Source: an uncultured Gemmiger sp. (GTDB lineage Bacteria > Bacillota > Clostridia > Oscillospirales > Ruminococcaceae). From it: a DNA stretch of 64,000 nt. The translations under genes were made by a program, and so were the position numbers. The stretch spans positions 1 through 64,000 of the forward strand of contig CALXHP010000004.1 of the NCBI GenBank assembly GCA_944388135.1, read 5' to 3'. Each line of letters starts with the position of its first letter. Within the stretch, counting starts at the first letter, position 1. Of the stretch, positions 35,127 to 44,175 are shown one piece after another. A model generated the notes under the pieces. The model made no database searches. It was not told where the DNA came from and saw only the letters and a list, made by a program, of their open reading frames with translations.

Positions 35127-36065
35127 ATGAAAGATATCAATAAATACCGCGGCGTGATCCCGGCGTTCTATGCCTGCTACGACAAGGACGGTGCCATCTC
35201 CATCGAGGGCGTCAAGGCCCTTACCCGCCACCTCATCGGCAAGGACGTCAAGGGCGTCTATGTGGGCGGTTCCTCCGGCGAGTGCATCTATCAGAGCGTG
35301 GCAGAGCGCAAGGCCGTGCTGGAAGCCGTCATGAGCGAAGCCAAGGGCAAGATCACTGTCATTGCCCATGTGGCCTGCAACAACACCGCCGACAGCGCGG
35401 AGCTGGCCGCCCATGCCGAAAGCTGCGGCGTGGATGCCATTGCAGCCATCCCGCCCATCTACTTCCACCTGCCCAACTACGCCATTGCGGAGTACTGGAA
35501 CGCCATGAGTGCCGCGGCCCCCCACACCGAGTTTGTCATCTACAACATTCCCCAGCTGGCGGGCACCGGCCTGACCATGCCCCTGCTGGCCGAGATGCTG
35601 AAGAACCCCAACGTCGTCGCCGTGAAGAACTCCTCCATGCCGGTGCAGGACATCCAGATGTTCAAGGATGCCGGCATCGCCGCCCGCGGCAAGGACGGTT
35701 TTGCGGTGTTCAACGGTCCCGATGAGCAGTTTGTCTCGGGCCGGGTGATGGGCGCCGACGGCGGCATCGGCGGCACCTATGCCGTCATGCCGGAACTCTT
35801 CCTGAAGATGAACGAGCTGCTGGGCAAGGGCGAGATCGAAAAAGCCCGCCATGTGCAGTACCTGGCCGACCGCATCATCTACAAGATGTGCGAAGCCCAC
35901 GGCAACCTGTATGCCGTGCAGAAAGAGATCCTGCGCCGTATGTACGGCCTGGAACTGGGCGGCGTACGCCCGCCCCTGCCCAACCTGGCGGAGTCCGACG
36001 ACGCCGTGGTGGCGGCAGCCCAGACGATGATCGAAAGCGCTTTGGAAGAGATCAAGGCGTTATAA
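35127..36065 (+). CDS. nanA: N-acetylneuraminate lyase
   Basis: Cleaves N-acetylneuraminate to ManNAc and pyruvate, the first catabolic step. DHDPS/NAL class I aldolase fold of 312 residues with GGSSGE (47-52), the proton-relay Tyr139 in VIYNIP and the Schiff-base Lys167 in VAVKNSS. Context with NanE and NanK distinguishes it from dihydrodipicolinate synthase. AAGGAGC precedes the ATG; 80 nt after the permease gene. Confidence 0.92.
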   Translation: MKDINKYRGVIPAFYACYDKDGAISIEGVKALTRHLIGKDVKGVYVGGSSGECIYQSVAERKAVLEAVMSEAKGKITVIAHVACNNTADSAELAAHAESCGVDAIAAIPPIYFHLPNYAIAEYWNAMSAAAPHTEFVIYNIPQLAGTGLTMPLLAEMLKNPNVVAVKNSSMPVQDIQMFKDAGIAARGKDGFAVFNGPDEQFVSGRVMGADGGIGGTYAVMPELFLKMNELLGKGEIEKARHVQYLADRIIYKMCEAHGNLYAVQKEILRRMYGLELGGVRPPLPNLAESDDAVVAAAQTMIESALEEIKAL

Positions 36066-36136
36066 TCCGGCGGCAGGCTTCCCTGTAAAGGGGGAGCCTG
36101 TCCCTGTTTGGGGCCCTGCCCCGGAAAGGAACCACC

Positions 36137-36610
36137 ATGATCACCGACACTTTGCAGAATCTGCCCCGCTACCGGGGCCTGCACAAGAACCTGGATATTG
36201 CCATCCGCTGGCTGATGGCCCACGATGTGGCGGCCCTGCCCGACGGCCGCAACGAGGTGGACGGCGACGCGGTGTTCATCAACGTGATGGACGCCGACCT
36301 GCGGGACGCCGAAGGGGCTGCCTTTGAGTATCACCGCCGCTACGCCGACCTGCAGATCGACATCACCGGGTCGGAGCACTGGGGCTGGGCTGCTTCCGGC
36401 ACCGAGGACAAGCCCTTTGACGAAGGCGCCGATGTGGGCTTTGTCACCGGGCCCGAGCAGGCTTCCGGCATCCTGGGGGAGGGACGGTTCGCCCTCTTTC
36501 TGCCCGGGGAGCCCCACAAGCCCAGCTGCCGCACCCCCGGCTGCCACAAGGTGCGCAAAGCCGTGGTCAAGATCGAAATGCCGCACAACAAAGGAGCGTA
36601 TTCGGAATGA
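36137..36610 (+). CDS. YhcH/YjgK/YiaL family protein (EbgC-like)
   Basis: 157-residue cupin-like protein of the YhcH/EbgC family, which accompanies sialic-acid operons. Proposed roles are sugar anomerase or processing of N-glycolylneuraminate. Conserved segments are FEYHRRYADLQIDITGSE and FLPGEPHKPSC, which hold likely metal-ligand His and Glu residues. It overlaps nanE by four bases (ATGA). Confidence 0.88.
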   Translation: MITDTLQNLPRYRGLHKNLDIAIRWLMAHDVAALPDGRNEVDGDAVFINVMDADLRDAEGAAFEYHRRYADLQIDITGSEHWGWAASGTEDKPFDEGADVGFVTGPEQASGILGEGRFALFLPGEPHKPSCRTPGCHKVRKAVVKIEMPHNKGAYSE

Positions 36611-37308
36611 ACAAGGAACAGATTTTTGAGCAGATCCATCACGGGCTGATCGTCTCCTGCCAGGCGCTGGAGAACGAGCCCCTTTACACCCCCGAGGGCG
36701 GCGTCATGCCGCTGATGGCCAAGGCCGCCGCCATGAGCGGTGCGGTGGGCATCCGGGCCAACACCGTGCGGGACATCACCCAGATCAAGGCGGTGGTGGA
36801 CCTGCCGGTCATCGGCATCATCAAGAAGGACTATCCCGGCACCCCCATGTACATCACGGTGACCATGGCGGAAGTGGACGCCCTGGTAGGGTGCGGTGTG
36901 GATATCCTGGCGGTCCAGGGCACCAGCGCCCTGCGCCCCGACGGCAAGACCGCCCCGGAGTTCATCCGGGAAGTGAAGGCCAAATACCCCGACCAGCTGC
37001 TGATGGCCGACATTGCCACCTTTGAGGAGGCCATGGCCTGCGCCGAGGCGGGGGCCGACTTTGTGGGCACCACCATGCGGGGCTACACCCCCGAGACCAC
37101 CGGCATCAACGACATCGACTTTGACTTTGTGGCCAAGCTGGCCAGGGAATGCCCCGCCAAGGTCATTGCCGAAGGGCACATCCACTACCCCGAGCAGGCC
37201 CGCAAAGCCCTGGAGGCCGGGGCCTACGCCCTGGTGGTGGGCGGCGCCATCACCCGCCCGGCGGAGATCACCGCCCGCTTTACCGCTGCCATCAAGGACT
37301 ACAAGTAA
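36607..37308 (+). CDS. nanE: N-acetylmannosamine-6-phosphate 2-epimerase
   Basis: TIM-barrel enzyme converting ManNAc-6-P to GlcNAc-6-P, 233 residues. Recognisable segments are GLIVSCQALENEPLYTPEGG, the catalytic lysine region IIKKDYPGTPMYIT, TYEE-like DIATFEEAMACAEAGADFVGTTMRGYT and the phosphate loop ALVVGGAITRPAEI. Start overlaps the previous stop. Confidence 0.93.
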   Translation: MNKEQIFEQIHHGLIVSCQALENEPLYTPEGGVMPLMAKAAAMSGAVGIRANTVRDITQIKAVVDLPVIGIIKKDYPGTPMYITVTMAEVDALVGCGVDILAVQGTSALRPDGKTAPEFIREVKAKYPDQLLMADIATFEEAMACAEAGADFVGTTMRGYTPETTGINDIDFDFVAKLARECPAKVIAEGHIHYPEQARKALEAGAYALVVGGAITRPAEITARFTAAIKDYK

Positions 37309-37320
37309 AAAGGAGCTGTC

Positions 37321-38232
37321 ATGAGCAAACTCTATCTGGGCATCGACATCGGCGGCACCGCGGTCAAACTGGGCCTGGTGGACGAGACCGGCACCGTGCT
37401 GGACCGGGCGGAGCGCAGCGTCAGCTTTGACGGCTACCGTACCCCCATCCTGGACACCGTCCGGGCGGCCGCCGCCGACTTTACCGCCGGGCGGCGGGAG
37501 CAGATCGCCGGCATCGGCGTATCCGCCACCGGCCAGATCGACAGCCGCAAAGGCATTGTGGCGGGCACCTGCGGCAGCCTGCCGGGCTGGGTGGGGGCCC
37601 CCATCCGGGACCGGCTGGAAGAGGACTTCCGCCTGCCCGTCACGGTGGCCAACGACGCCAACTGCATGTGCCTGGGCGAAGCCTGGGTGGGTGCGGCCAA
37701 AGGCTGCACCGACGTCATCGGCATCACCATCGGCACCGGCATCGGCGGGGGCATCCTCACCGGCGGGCGGCTGCTGGAAGGTGCCCGGGGTCTGGGCGGC
37801 GAGATGGGCCACTACCGCACCCACGCCATCGACGGGGTGGACTGCACCTGCGGCGCCAAAGGCTGCTGGGAGCGGTACGCTTCCACCACCGCCCTGGTGC
37901 GGGCGGCCAAGGCCATGGACCCGGAACTTACCGACGGCCGGGCCATCTTTGGGGCGGCTCAGGCGGGGCGCTGCGATGTGCTGGCCCTGCTGGACCGGTG
38001 GACCGACGAGATCGCCCAGGGTCTGGCGGGGATGGTGCATATCTTCAACCCCCAGCGCATCCTGGTGGGGGGCGGCGTCAGCGCCCAGAAGGAACTGCTG
38101 ATCCAGCCCCTGGAGCGCAAAGTGAAGGCCGCCGTCATGCCCGCCTTTGCGGAAGGGCTGACCGTCACCGCCGCGGCGCTGCAGAACGACGCCGGGCTGG
38201 TGGGCGCTGTCTGGTACCTGCTGCACCACTAA
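37321..38232 (+). CDS. nanK: ROK family N-acetylmannosamine kinase
   Basis: Phosphorylates ManNAc to ManNAc-6-P. ROK fold: ATP phosphate loop LGIDIGGTAVKLGLVD at the N-terminus, sugar-binding NDANCMCLGEAWVGA, GIGGGILTGG, and the zinc motif H-x-CTCGAKGCWE. It has 303 residues. Last gene of the nan operon; ROK glucokinase is the alternative but the context favours NanK. Confidence 0.88.
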   Translation: MSKLYLGIDIGGTAVKLGLVDETGTVLDRAERSVSFDGYRTPILDTVRAAAADFTAGRREQIAGIGVSATGQIDSRKGIVAGTCGSLPGWVGAPIRDRLEEDFRLPVTVANDANCMCLGEAWVGAAKGCTDVIGITIGTGIGGGILTGGRLLEGARGLGGEMGHYRTHAIDGVDCTCGAKGCWERYASTTALVRAAKAMDPELTDGRAIFGAAQAGRCDVLALLDRWTDEIAQGLAGMVHIFNPQRILVGGGVSAQKELLIQPLERKVKAAVMPAFAEGLTVTAAALQNDAGLVGAVWYLLHH

Positions 38233-38256
38233 GACATTCTCTCATAACCCCATATA

Positions 38257-38297
38257 AAAACACCCTGCTGTGCGCAACAGCAGGGTGTTTTCGTTTT
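38257..38297 (+). terminator. Terminator of the nan operon
   Basis: A perfect 15-bp stem (38257-38271 with 38277-38291) with a 5-nt loop, then TCGTTTT. Confidence 0.9.
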
Positions 38298-38325
38298 GAC
38301 GTAACAGAAGAGTTTGTGCTACAAT
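38296..38325 (+). promoter_or_regulatory. Promoter of the TetR-like gene
   Basis: TTGACG (38296-38301), 18-nt spacer, TACAAT (38320-38325), right after the terminator tail. Confidence 0.65.
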
Positions 38326-38352
38326 AGCAGGAAAGAAACGGAGGGATAGAAA

Positions 38353-38898
38353 ATGTCGGCGGATGTAAAACAGCAGATCACCGCAACCCTGCTCCAATTG
38401 CTGGAGAAGAAAAGTCTGGAGAAGATCACCGTCAAGGAGCTGGTGACCCTGTGCGGCATCAGCCGCCAGACTTTCTATTACCATTTTGAGGACGTACTGG
38501 ACGTGGTGGACTGGTGGACCCGCCAGGGGGCCCAGCATCTGATGGAGGAGAGCCTGCGCATCGAGGATCCCCATACAGCCCTGCGGCTCTTTGTGGACTA
38601 TACCACCGACAACCGCCAGACCCTGCAGCATATCCTGGCCAGCCGGTGGCGGGAACAGCTGGAACGGCGGCTGGCCCAGGTGTTTACCACCTATCTGCAG
38701 GATATGCTGCACCGGGCCCATCCCAATCTGGCCATGTCCCCCGCCGACGAGGAGGCTTTCCTGACCTTCTACGCCTGCGGCATCTCGGGGCTGCTGATCC
38801 AGCAGGCCGTGCACACCGACGCCGAGAAGGAGACCCTGGTCAACCAGCTGTACTGGCTGCTTTTCCAGAATCCCTGGGGACACATTTTACATTCCTGA
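38353..38898 (+). CDS. TetR/AcrR-like regulator (DhaS/YfiR type)
   Basis: 181 residues. N-terminal HTH (about 8-52): KITVKELVTLCGISRQTFYYHFED, close to the TetR consensus. The C-terminal helical domain is of the kind found in DhaS-like regulators (TetR_C). No ligand can be inferred. It converges on the radical SAM gene with 6 nt between stops, so any link between them is not shown by operon structure. Confidence 0.82.
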   Translation: MSADVKQQITATLLQLLEKKSLEKITVKELVTLCGISRQTFYYHFEDVLDVVDWWTRQGAQHLMEESLRIEDPHTALRLFVDYTTDNRQTLQHILASRWREQLERRLAQVFTTYLQDMLHRAHPNLAMSPADEEAFLTFYACGISGLLIQQAVHTDAEKETLVNQLYWLLFQNPWGHILHS

Positions 38899-38904
38899 CC
38901 GGCT

Positions 38905-40263
38905 TTATTCTGCCTGGTCGGGGTGGCTTTCCTGCCAGAGCCTGTCGGCCTGGGGCTGCCAGGCTTCGGCGTAGGGGGTGGTGCGGTCGCAGAGGGTATC
39001 CACGGCCTCGGGGGACTCGTAGTCGGTGGAGACAGCGCCGGTATCGTGGACCATCTTCCGCAGCTTTTCGGGGTTTTCCAGCATGGGGCAGGGCCGCAGC
39101 ATATTGCCGTTGAAGGGCTGCCCGTCGTGGTAGGCCATGAACAGCGGGCTCTTCAGGGCTTCCAGCAGGGTGCAGTTGCGGATGTTCACGTTGGAATAGT
39201 GGATGAACACGCAGGGTTCCACATCGCCCCGGGCGTTGATATGGAGATACCGCCGGCCGCCGGCGATGCAGCCGCCCACATACTCGGCGTCGTTCTGGAA
39301 GTCCATCGAGAAGATGGCCTTGGTCTTGCGGAAGGCGCGGATGCGGTTGTACACCTCGGTGCGCTGTTCCGGGGTAGGCAGCAGCTGGGGCGCGGCTCCG
39401 CTGCCCACCGGCATGTAGTGGAAGAACCAGACGAAGAGGGCGCCGGCCTCGATGATGGAATCAAAGAAGGCCTCGCTGCTGATATCAGCGTAGTTGGCGC
39501 TGGTGTAGCAGGCCGAAATACCGAAGGGCAGCTTGTGGTCCTTGAGGAGTTTCATGGCCTTCCGGACCTTTTCGTAGGCGCCTTCGCCCCGGCGGGAGTC
39601 GTTGGCTTCCTCAAAGCCTTCCAGGCTGAAGGCGGGCACAAAGTTCTTCACCCGCAGCATCTCCCGGCAGAAGTCCTCGTCGATGAGGGTGCCGTTGGTG
39701 AAGCTGAGGAACTCACAGTCGCTGTGCTTCTCGCACAGGGCGATGACATCCTTCTTGCGCACCAGGGGTTCGCCGCCGGTGAAAATGTACATGTAGGTGC
39801 CCAGTTCCTTGCCCTGGGTGACGATGGAGTCCAGCTCCTCAAAGGTCAGGTTCAGCCGGTTGCCGTACTCCGCCGCCCAGCAGCCGGTGCAGTGCATATT
39901 GCAGGCCGAGGTGGGGTCCAGCAGGATGGCCCAGGGCACGTTGCAGTTTTCCTTTTTGCTCACTTCGTCCTGCCGGGCGCTGCCCTGCAGGCTGGCGTTG
40001 AGGATAAAATTGCGGAAGAACGCCTGCCGCACACCGGGGTCCAGCTCGTACACCTTCATGATGAGCTGGTACCAGTTGTTCTTCTCCTCGATGGCGTTCC
40101 GGAAGGCGGCACGCTGTTTGGTGTACCAGTCCTTGGGGGTCACGGTGTCGATGAGTTTCATGATCTTGGGGATATTGGTCTCGGGGTTCTTTTCCAGATA
40201 GTGCAAAACCTGTTCGATGCCGGCGGAGATTGCGGCGTCTTTCAGGGACGCATTTTGTGCCAT
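38905..40263 (-). CDS. Radical SAM protein with SPASM-like tail
   Basis: 452 residues. An N-terminal helical region of about 105 residues precedes the radical SAM core, whose cluster motif is C121-x3-C125-x2-C128 (CNMHCTGC). The core continues with IFTGGEPLVRKKDVIAL and FVPAFSLEGFEE. A C-terminal cysteine-containing region (VGGCIAGGRRYLHINARGDVEPCVFIHYS) resembles a SPASM or twitch auxiliary-cluster domain. The reaction is unknown; no peptide precursor or obvious substrate gene is adjacent. The start at 40263 has GGAGGTG. Confidence 0.82.
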   Translation of the reverse strand: MAQNASLKDAAISAGIEQVLHYLEKNPETNIPKIMKLIDTVTPKDWYTKQRAAFRNAIEEKNNWYQLIMKVYELDPGVRQAFFRNFILNASLQGSARQDEVSKKENCNVPWAILLDPTSACNMHCTGCWAAEYGNRLNLTFEELDSIVTQGKELGTYMYIFTGGEPLVRKKDVIALCEKHSDCEFLSFTNGTLIDEDFCREMLRVKNFVPAFSLEGFEEANDSRRGEGAYEKVRKAMKLLKDHKLPFGISACYTSANYADISSEAFFDSIIEAGALFVWFFHYMPVGSGAAPQLLPTPEQRTEVYNRIRAFRKTKAIFSMDFQNDAEYVGGCIAGGRRYLHINARGDVEPCVFIHYSNVNIRNCTLLEALKSPLFMAYHDGQPFNGNMLRPCPMLENPEKLRKMVHDTGAVSTDYESPEAVDTLCDRTTPYAEAWQPQADRLWQESHPDQAE

Positions 40264-40422
40264 AACGGTGCACCTCCAACTGTTTGTTTGTCCTTTTGTA
40301 CGCGGTATGAGGGCTTGAATATGCACATACCGGCGTATTATGTATAGAATACCACCGCGAAGGCTGTCGAAACCACTGATAGTTTTTCCACTCTGTCTTT
40401 ACACTTTTCGGTTTTTGTCCTG

Positions 40423-40440
40423 ACAGTTTTCCAAAACTGT
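40423..40440. promoter_or_regulatory. Palindrome upstream of the radical SAM gene
   Basis: ACAGTTTT-CC-AAAACTGT, a perfect 8-bp inverted repeat next to the Gld operon terminator and 160 nt upstream of the radical SAM start. It might be a regulator site or extend the terminator. Confidence 0.35.
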
Positions 40441-40476
40441 AAGAGCCCCGTACCGGGAAACCGGTACGGGGCTCTT
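40441..40476 (-). terminator. Terminator of the Gld-type ABC operon
   Basis: A 16-bp perfect stem (40476-40461 with 40456-40441) closed by a TTTC loop on the minus strand. The tail is only ACAGTTTTGG, so termination may rely on the adjacent palindrome as well. Confidence 0.7.
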
Positions 40477-40511
40477 CTGTGGGAAGGATCTTACTTACGG
40501 GCCGCCATGGG

Positions 40512-41849
40512 TCAGGCGTCCAGGCCCAGGGTGATGGCGTTCACCGCCTCGGTGAGATCCACCACCAGCGAACGGGACACAAGGCCCAGGGTGGTGCCGT
40601 CCAGCTGGACCAGGCAATTGTCGCCGTCATACTGGTAGGCCGTCACCGTCAGGGTGGGGAAGTCATCGTTCTTCAGGTGGACCGTGAAGGTGGTCTCCTC
40701 CTTCTTGGACGGGGACTCACTGTTGAAGGTGTTCACCTTCAGGCCGTCCACGGCGTCCTTCACGTCGTCAAACTCCACCACGTCGTCGCCGATCTTGTAG
40801 GTGTCGCCGTTTTTCTCCACCGTGTAGGTGGTATCATCCACGGTAAAGTCGATGCTCTCCACATCGTCCCAGTTCAGCGAGAGGACCTCGTCGGGGCGCA
40901 GGGTGTCGTACCCGGCAGCGGCGATGGAATCGGTGTAGGTGTCGCTGTCCACCGCGTAGATGATGGGGGAATCGTCCATCCGCATATAGCAGTTGTCCCC
41001 CTTCTTGCCGAAGGCCAGGGTAAAGCTGCTCTGTTCCTCGTCGGCGGTGCAGGTGACGGTAAAGGTGACGGCGGGGGCATCCAGGCCGTAATCCGCCAGC
41101 ACCGAATCATCGGCGGTGTAGGTCTTGTAGTCGGTGCGGTCCAGATTCTTCAGGGTGGTCATGAAGTCCTCCACCTTGGTGGTGGAAAGGGCCCGGTAGC
41201 TGCCGTTGTCGTTGAGATAGTAGTCGTAGGCGTCGGTGTAGGTCAGGTCCTCATCGGGGTGGTATTCCACCGTGAAGGCCGTCTCGCCGGTGGCCACGAT
41301 GGAATCCAGGGTGTCGTAGTCCGGCACATTGTCCTGGCGCATCAGGTCGTCCCGGTCGCTGGCCACATACTGCTCCGGGTCATCGTCCACCAGGTAGACG
41401 GTGCCGTCCCCCAGGGTGAGGTAGCGCTTTTCGTCCATGGTGGAGTAATCCCCCATCTGGATGGTAGTCTCTCCGTCGGCACTGGTGAAGGTGATGGTGC
41501 AGGAGGGATTATCCAGCCCGTACTGGCCGAAGTCCTCCACATCCTCAATGATGAAGCTGGCATGGACGCTCTCGAAATGTTCCAGGAAGTCGCTCATCTT
41601 GTCCTGGTCGATGGGGAACTCGGCGTCGGAGGCATCCTGCCAGGTGTCGTCCGCCTTGGTAAAGCTGAGGGAGCTGCCGTCCTTGGTCCAGGAGACAGCG
41701 GTCAGGGCGCTTTCGCTGGTGGCATAGATTTCCTCATCCACGGTGGAGATGGTATCCATATGTTTCTGCACGCCGGAAACGATGGCGATGATGGCGCAGA
41801 GGGCCACCAGCACCCCGATCAGGACGGCCAGTTTTTTCTGTCGATTCAT
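40512..41849 (-). CDS. DUF4340 domain protein of the Gld-type ABC system
   Basis: 445 residues: one N-terminal membrane span (about 7-27) then a long acidic, beta-rich extracytoplasmic region. The pattern AVSWTKDGSSLSFTKADDTWQ, repeated in variant form later (IDFTVDDTTYTVEKNGDTYKI), is the DUF4340 repeat. It overlaps the GldG-like gene by four bases. Members accompany GldFG-type ABC exporters in many bacteria; the role is unknown. Confidence 0.85.
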   Translation of the reverse strand: MNRQKKLAVLIGVLVALCAIIAIVSGVQKHMDTISTVDEEIYATSESALTAVSWTKDGSSLSFTKADDTWQDASDAEFPIDQDKMSDFLEHFESVHASFIIEDVEDFGQYGLDNPSCTITFTSADGETTIQMGDYSTMDEKRYLTLGDGTVYLVDDDPEQYVASDRDDLMRQDNVPDYDTLDSIVATGETAFTVEYHPDEDLTYTDAYDYYLNDNGSYRALSTTKVEDFMTTLKNLDRTDYKTYTADDSVLADYGLDAPAVTFTVTCTADEEQSSFTLAFGKKGDNCYMRMDDSPIIYAVDSDTYTDSIAAAGYDTLRPDEVLSLNWDDVESIDFTVDDTTYTVEKNGDTYKIGDDVVEFDDVKDAVDGLKVNTFNSESPSKKEETTFTVHLKNDDFPTLTVTAYQYDGDNCLVQLDGTTLGLVSRSLVVDLTEAVNAITLGLDA

Positions 41850-43315
41850 ACCTTTTTCCTCCTGCGCAATACTTCATCCACGCCCAGCAGCAGGAAGCCC
41901 ACGGGGATGATGCCGATCATGCAGACCTTGAGCCAGGCTGCCGACGAGGAGCTGATGGTCAGATAGTTGTAGTCCAGGGACTTGCTGCGGATGGACACCG
42001 AGTCGGTGTCGCCGATCATCCAGGACATGCCGTTCATGACCAGGTCCAGGTTGGCGCCGGAAGAGTAGGAGTTGTACAGGTCATCCAGCAGGTAGTCGCT
42101 GGCCACCCAGATCAGGCGGCCGTCGGCGTTGGCATCCTGGATGGAGACCGCCAGGGTGAAGGGACCGTCCACGTCCCCGTCCTCCTTGTCATAGGTGGTC
42201 ATGGCGTAGCCCGCCGCCTTGGAGAAGGAGTCGGAGGAAGTCTTCAGCAGCGAAGTCACCACGGCGCCGTTGGTGTTCTCCCCTACCGTCAGGCCCTCGG
42301 CGATGGGAACGATCACATGGTAGTCCCCTTCCTGAAGGGGTCCGGTGATGTCGGAATCCTGGATCTCGGGCATCAGCACATAGGGGGCGGTGAAGGCGTA
42401 GTAGTCACGGTTGTTGTCCACCACCACGCCGTCGGCCACGGTGACGCCGTAGTCCGAGAGCAGCGCCTGCAGGTTGGGCAGGTCGGCGCTCTCCTGGGGG
42501 CCCGAGAGGACCATCAGTTTGCCGCCGCCCTGGACGTAGTCCCGCAGCATGGTGAGCTCCTCCTCGGAGATATCACTGGTGGGGGCGTTGATGAGCAGCA
42601 GGTCGCAGTCCTCGGGGATGGCATCCACATTCAGCAGCGAGAAGTCCGAAACCGTCTCGTAGTTGCTGCGCTGCAGCTCGTCGGAGAAGGTATCCGACAG
42701 CGCCGCCTCGCCGTGACCGCTGAGCAGGTAAACCTGGGGCAGGTCGGTGCTGATGACGTAGTCGATGGCCGAGGTGATCTGGCCCTCGCCGTCAAAGGAC
42801 TGGGACACCGAGCCGCCGGCATAGTAGCTGCTGGTATCCACCTGGTAGATGTTGTCGTAGGAGATGTACCGGTTCTTGTCGCCGGATTCCACCACCAGGG
42901 AGTTGTTCTGCACCGTTTCATCGGTGTACTGCTGGGCAAAGGTGGGGTACACATCGGGGTCCCTCTTCACCACCGTGATGTGGTCGGAAAGATCCTCGTA
43001 CCGGTCCAGCAGCTTCTGGATGACGGTATCTTCCTTGCCTGCCTGGCTGATCCAGTAGATGGTCACATCCTGCTGCAGGTTGGTGACCACCACCTTGGTG
43101 TCGGAGGTGAGGGAATAGAGCTGGGCGGCGGAAATATCAAACTGGGTCCAGCTGCTGGGCAGCTTGGAAGCCAGCACGTTGACGGCAATGAGGATGGCCA
43201 GCACCACCAGGCTCAGCACAAAGCTGTAGCCGCCCACCTTGGCGGTGCGGGTGGACAGGGCCTGCCGGTTGCGGGCCATGGCCGCCTGCCATTTGTTTTG
43301 TAAGCTGTTTTTCAT
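41846..43315 (-). CDS. GldG-like ABC transporter auxiliary protein
   Basis: 489 residues: a membrane span near 30-50, a large extracytoplasmic domain with the GldG/IFT52-like pattern (QLYSLTSDTKVVVTNLQQDVTIYWI, VYLLSGHGEAALSD, LLLINAPTSDISEEELTMLRDYV, GGKLMVLSGP), and a C-terminal span near 462-480. In Bacteroidetes GldG works with GldF and GldA in gliding; in Firmicutes it is part of ABC-2 systems of unknown cargo. Overlaps both neighbours by four bases. Confidence 0.85.
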   Translation of the reverse strand: MKNSLQNKWQAAMARNRQALSTRTAKVGGYSFVLSLVVLAILIAVNVLASKLPSSWTQFDISAAQLYSLTSDTKVVVTNLQQDVTIYWISQAGKEDTVIQKLLDRYEDLSDHITVVKRDPDVYPTFAQQYTDETVQNNSLVVESGDKNRYISYDNIYQVDTSSYYAGGSVSQSFDGEGQITSAIDYVISTDLPQVYLLSGHGEAALSDTFSDELQRSNYETVSDFSLLNVDAIPEDCDLLLINAPTSDISEEELTMLRDYVQGGGKLMVLSGPQESADLPNLQALLSDYGVTVADGVVVDNNRDYYAFTAPYVLMPEIQDSDITGPLQEGDYHVIVPIAEGLTVGENTNGAVVTSLLKTSSDSFSKAAGYAMTTYDKEDGDVDGPFTLAVSIQDANADGRLIWVASDYLLDDLYNSYSSGANLDLVMNGMSWMIGDTDSVSIRSKSLDYNYLTISSSSAAWLKVCMIGIIPVGFLLLGVDEVLRRRKKV

Positions 43316-44175
43316 CCGTTATACCTCTTTTTCTCCCAGGATTGCACGCAGAGGAACAGAAAGAACGCTGCCACACTGATGTAGTAGATGATGGCGGTCA
43401 CATCGAACACGCCGTTCACGAAGGTGTAGAACCGCTCAAAGAGAGAGAGCTGGTTCATCAGGTCGGGCAGCAGGGTCTCCAGTGAGGTGGGGCTGACCAG
43501 CCAGGTGATGGCCACCGCCGCCACACAGAGCACCAGGATGATGAGGCCCGCCACATCGGAGCGGGTGAGCCGCCGGACGATGAGGGCCAGCAGGGCGGAC
43601 AGCACCAGCAGGGCCGCCACATTGAAGGCCGTGGAGGAGATATAGTCCGCCAGGTCGGCGCTGTAGTAGCAGAAGAGCATGACCACCACGCAGAGGCCCG
43701 CGGCCATGCCCTGGGACTCGGTGAGGGAGGAGATGAACATGCCGATGGCGGTAAGGGCCAGACCCAGGCAGATGAAGGCGAACAGCGCACCGTAGGAGGT
43801 GGGCAGGTAGACATCCCCGTAGAAAGAGAAGATGAAGGGATAGACACAGGCCACGATCATCGGCGCCACAAAGACGACGGCCATGGCAAAGTATTTGCCC
43901 AGCACGATGTCGGTGCCGGTGATGGGCAAAAGGGAAAGCAGCTGGTCGGTTTTCTGGCGTTTTTCTTCGGCCATGACCCGCATGGTCAGGATGGGTACCA
44001 GCGCCACAAAGCCGATGCAGAAGGTGCCCAGGGCGTACTCAAAGTTGGCCACGGCGCTGTTGATGTTGTACATCATGGCGCCGATGCCGATGAACTCCAG
44101 CAGGAACGCCCCGAACACATAGGCCAGCAGCCCGTGGTAGTAGAGGCTCATCTCATGCTTGAATACCGCTTTCAT
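43312..44175 (-). CDS. ABC-2 type permease (GldF-like)
   Basis: 287 residues, six spans, starting MKAVFKHEMSLYYHGLLAYVFGAFLL, and the usual MRVMAEEKRQKTDQLLSLLPITGTDIVLGKY segment of ABC-2 permeases. Its start lies inside the 3' end of the ATPase gene. Membrane component of the Gld-type transporter. Confidence 0.88.
   Translation of the reverse strand: MKAVFKHEMSLYYHGLLAYVFGAFLLEFIGIGAMMYNINSAVANFEYALGTFCIGFVALVPILTMRVMAEEKRQKTDQLLSLLPITGTDIVLGKYFAMAVVFVAPMIVACVYPFIFSFYGDVYLPTSYGALFAFICLGLALTAIGMFISSLTESQGMAAGLCVVVMLFCYYSADLADYISSTAFNVAALLVLSALLALIVRRLTRSDVAGLIILVLCVAAVAITWLVSPTSLETLLPDLMNQLSLFERFYTFVNGVFDVTAIIYYISVAAFFLFLCVQSWEKKRYNG

Noticed and set aside
35127..36065. Dihydrodipicolinate synthase for the aldolase gene
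   Set aside because: Same fold, but operon context with NanE, NanK, YhcH and a sugar ABC importer favours N-acetylneuraminate lyase.
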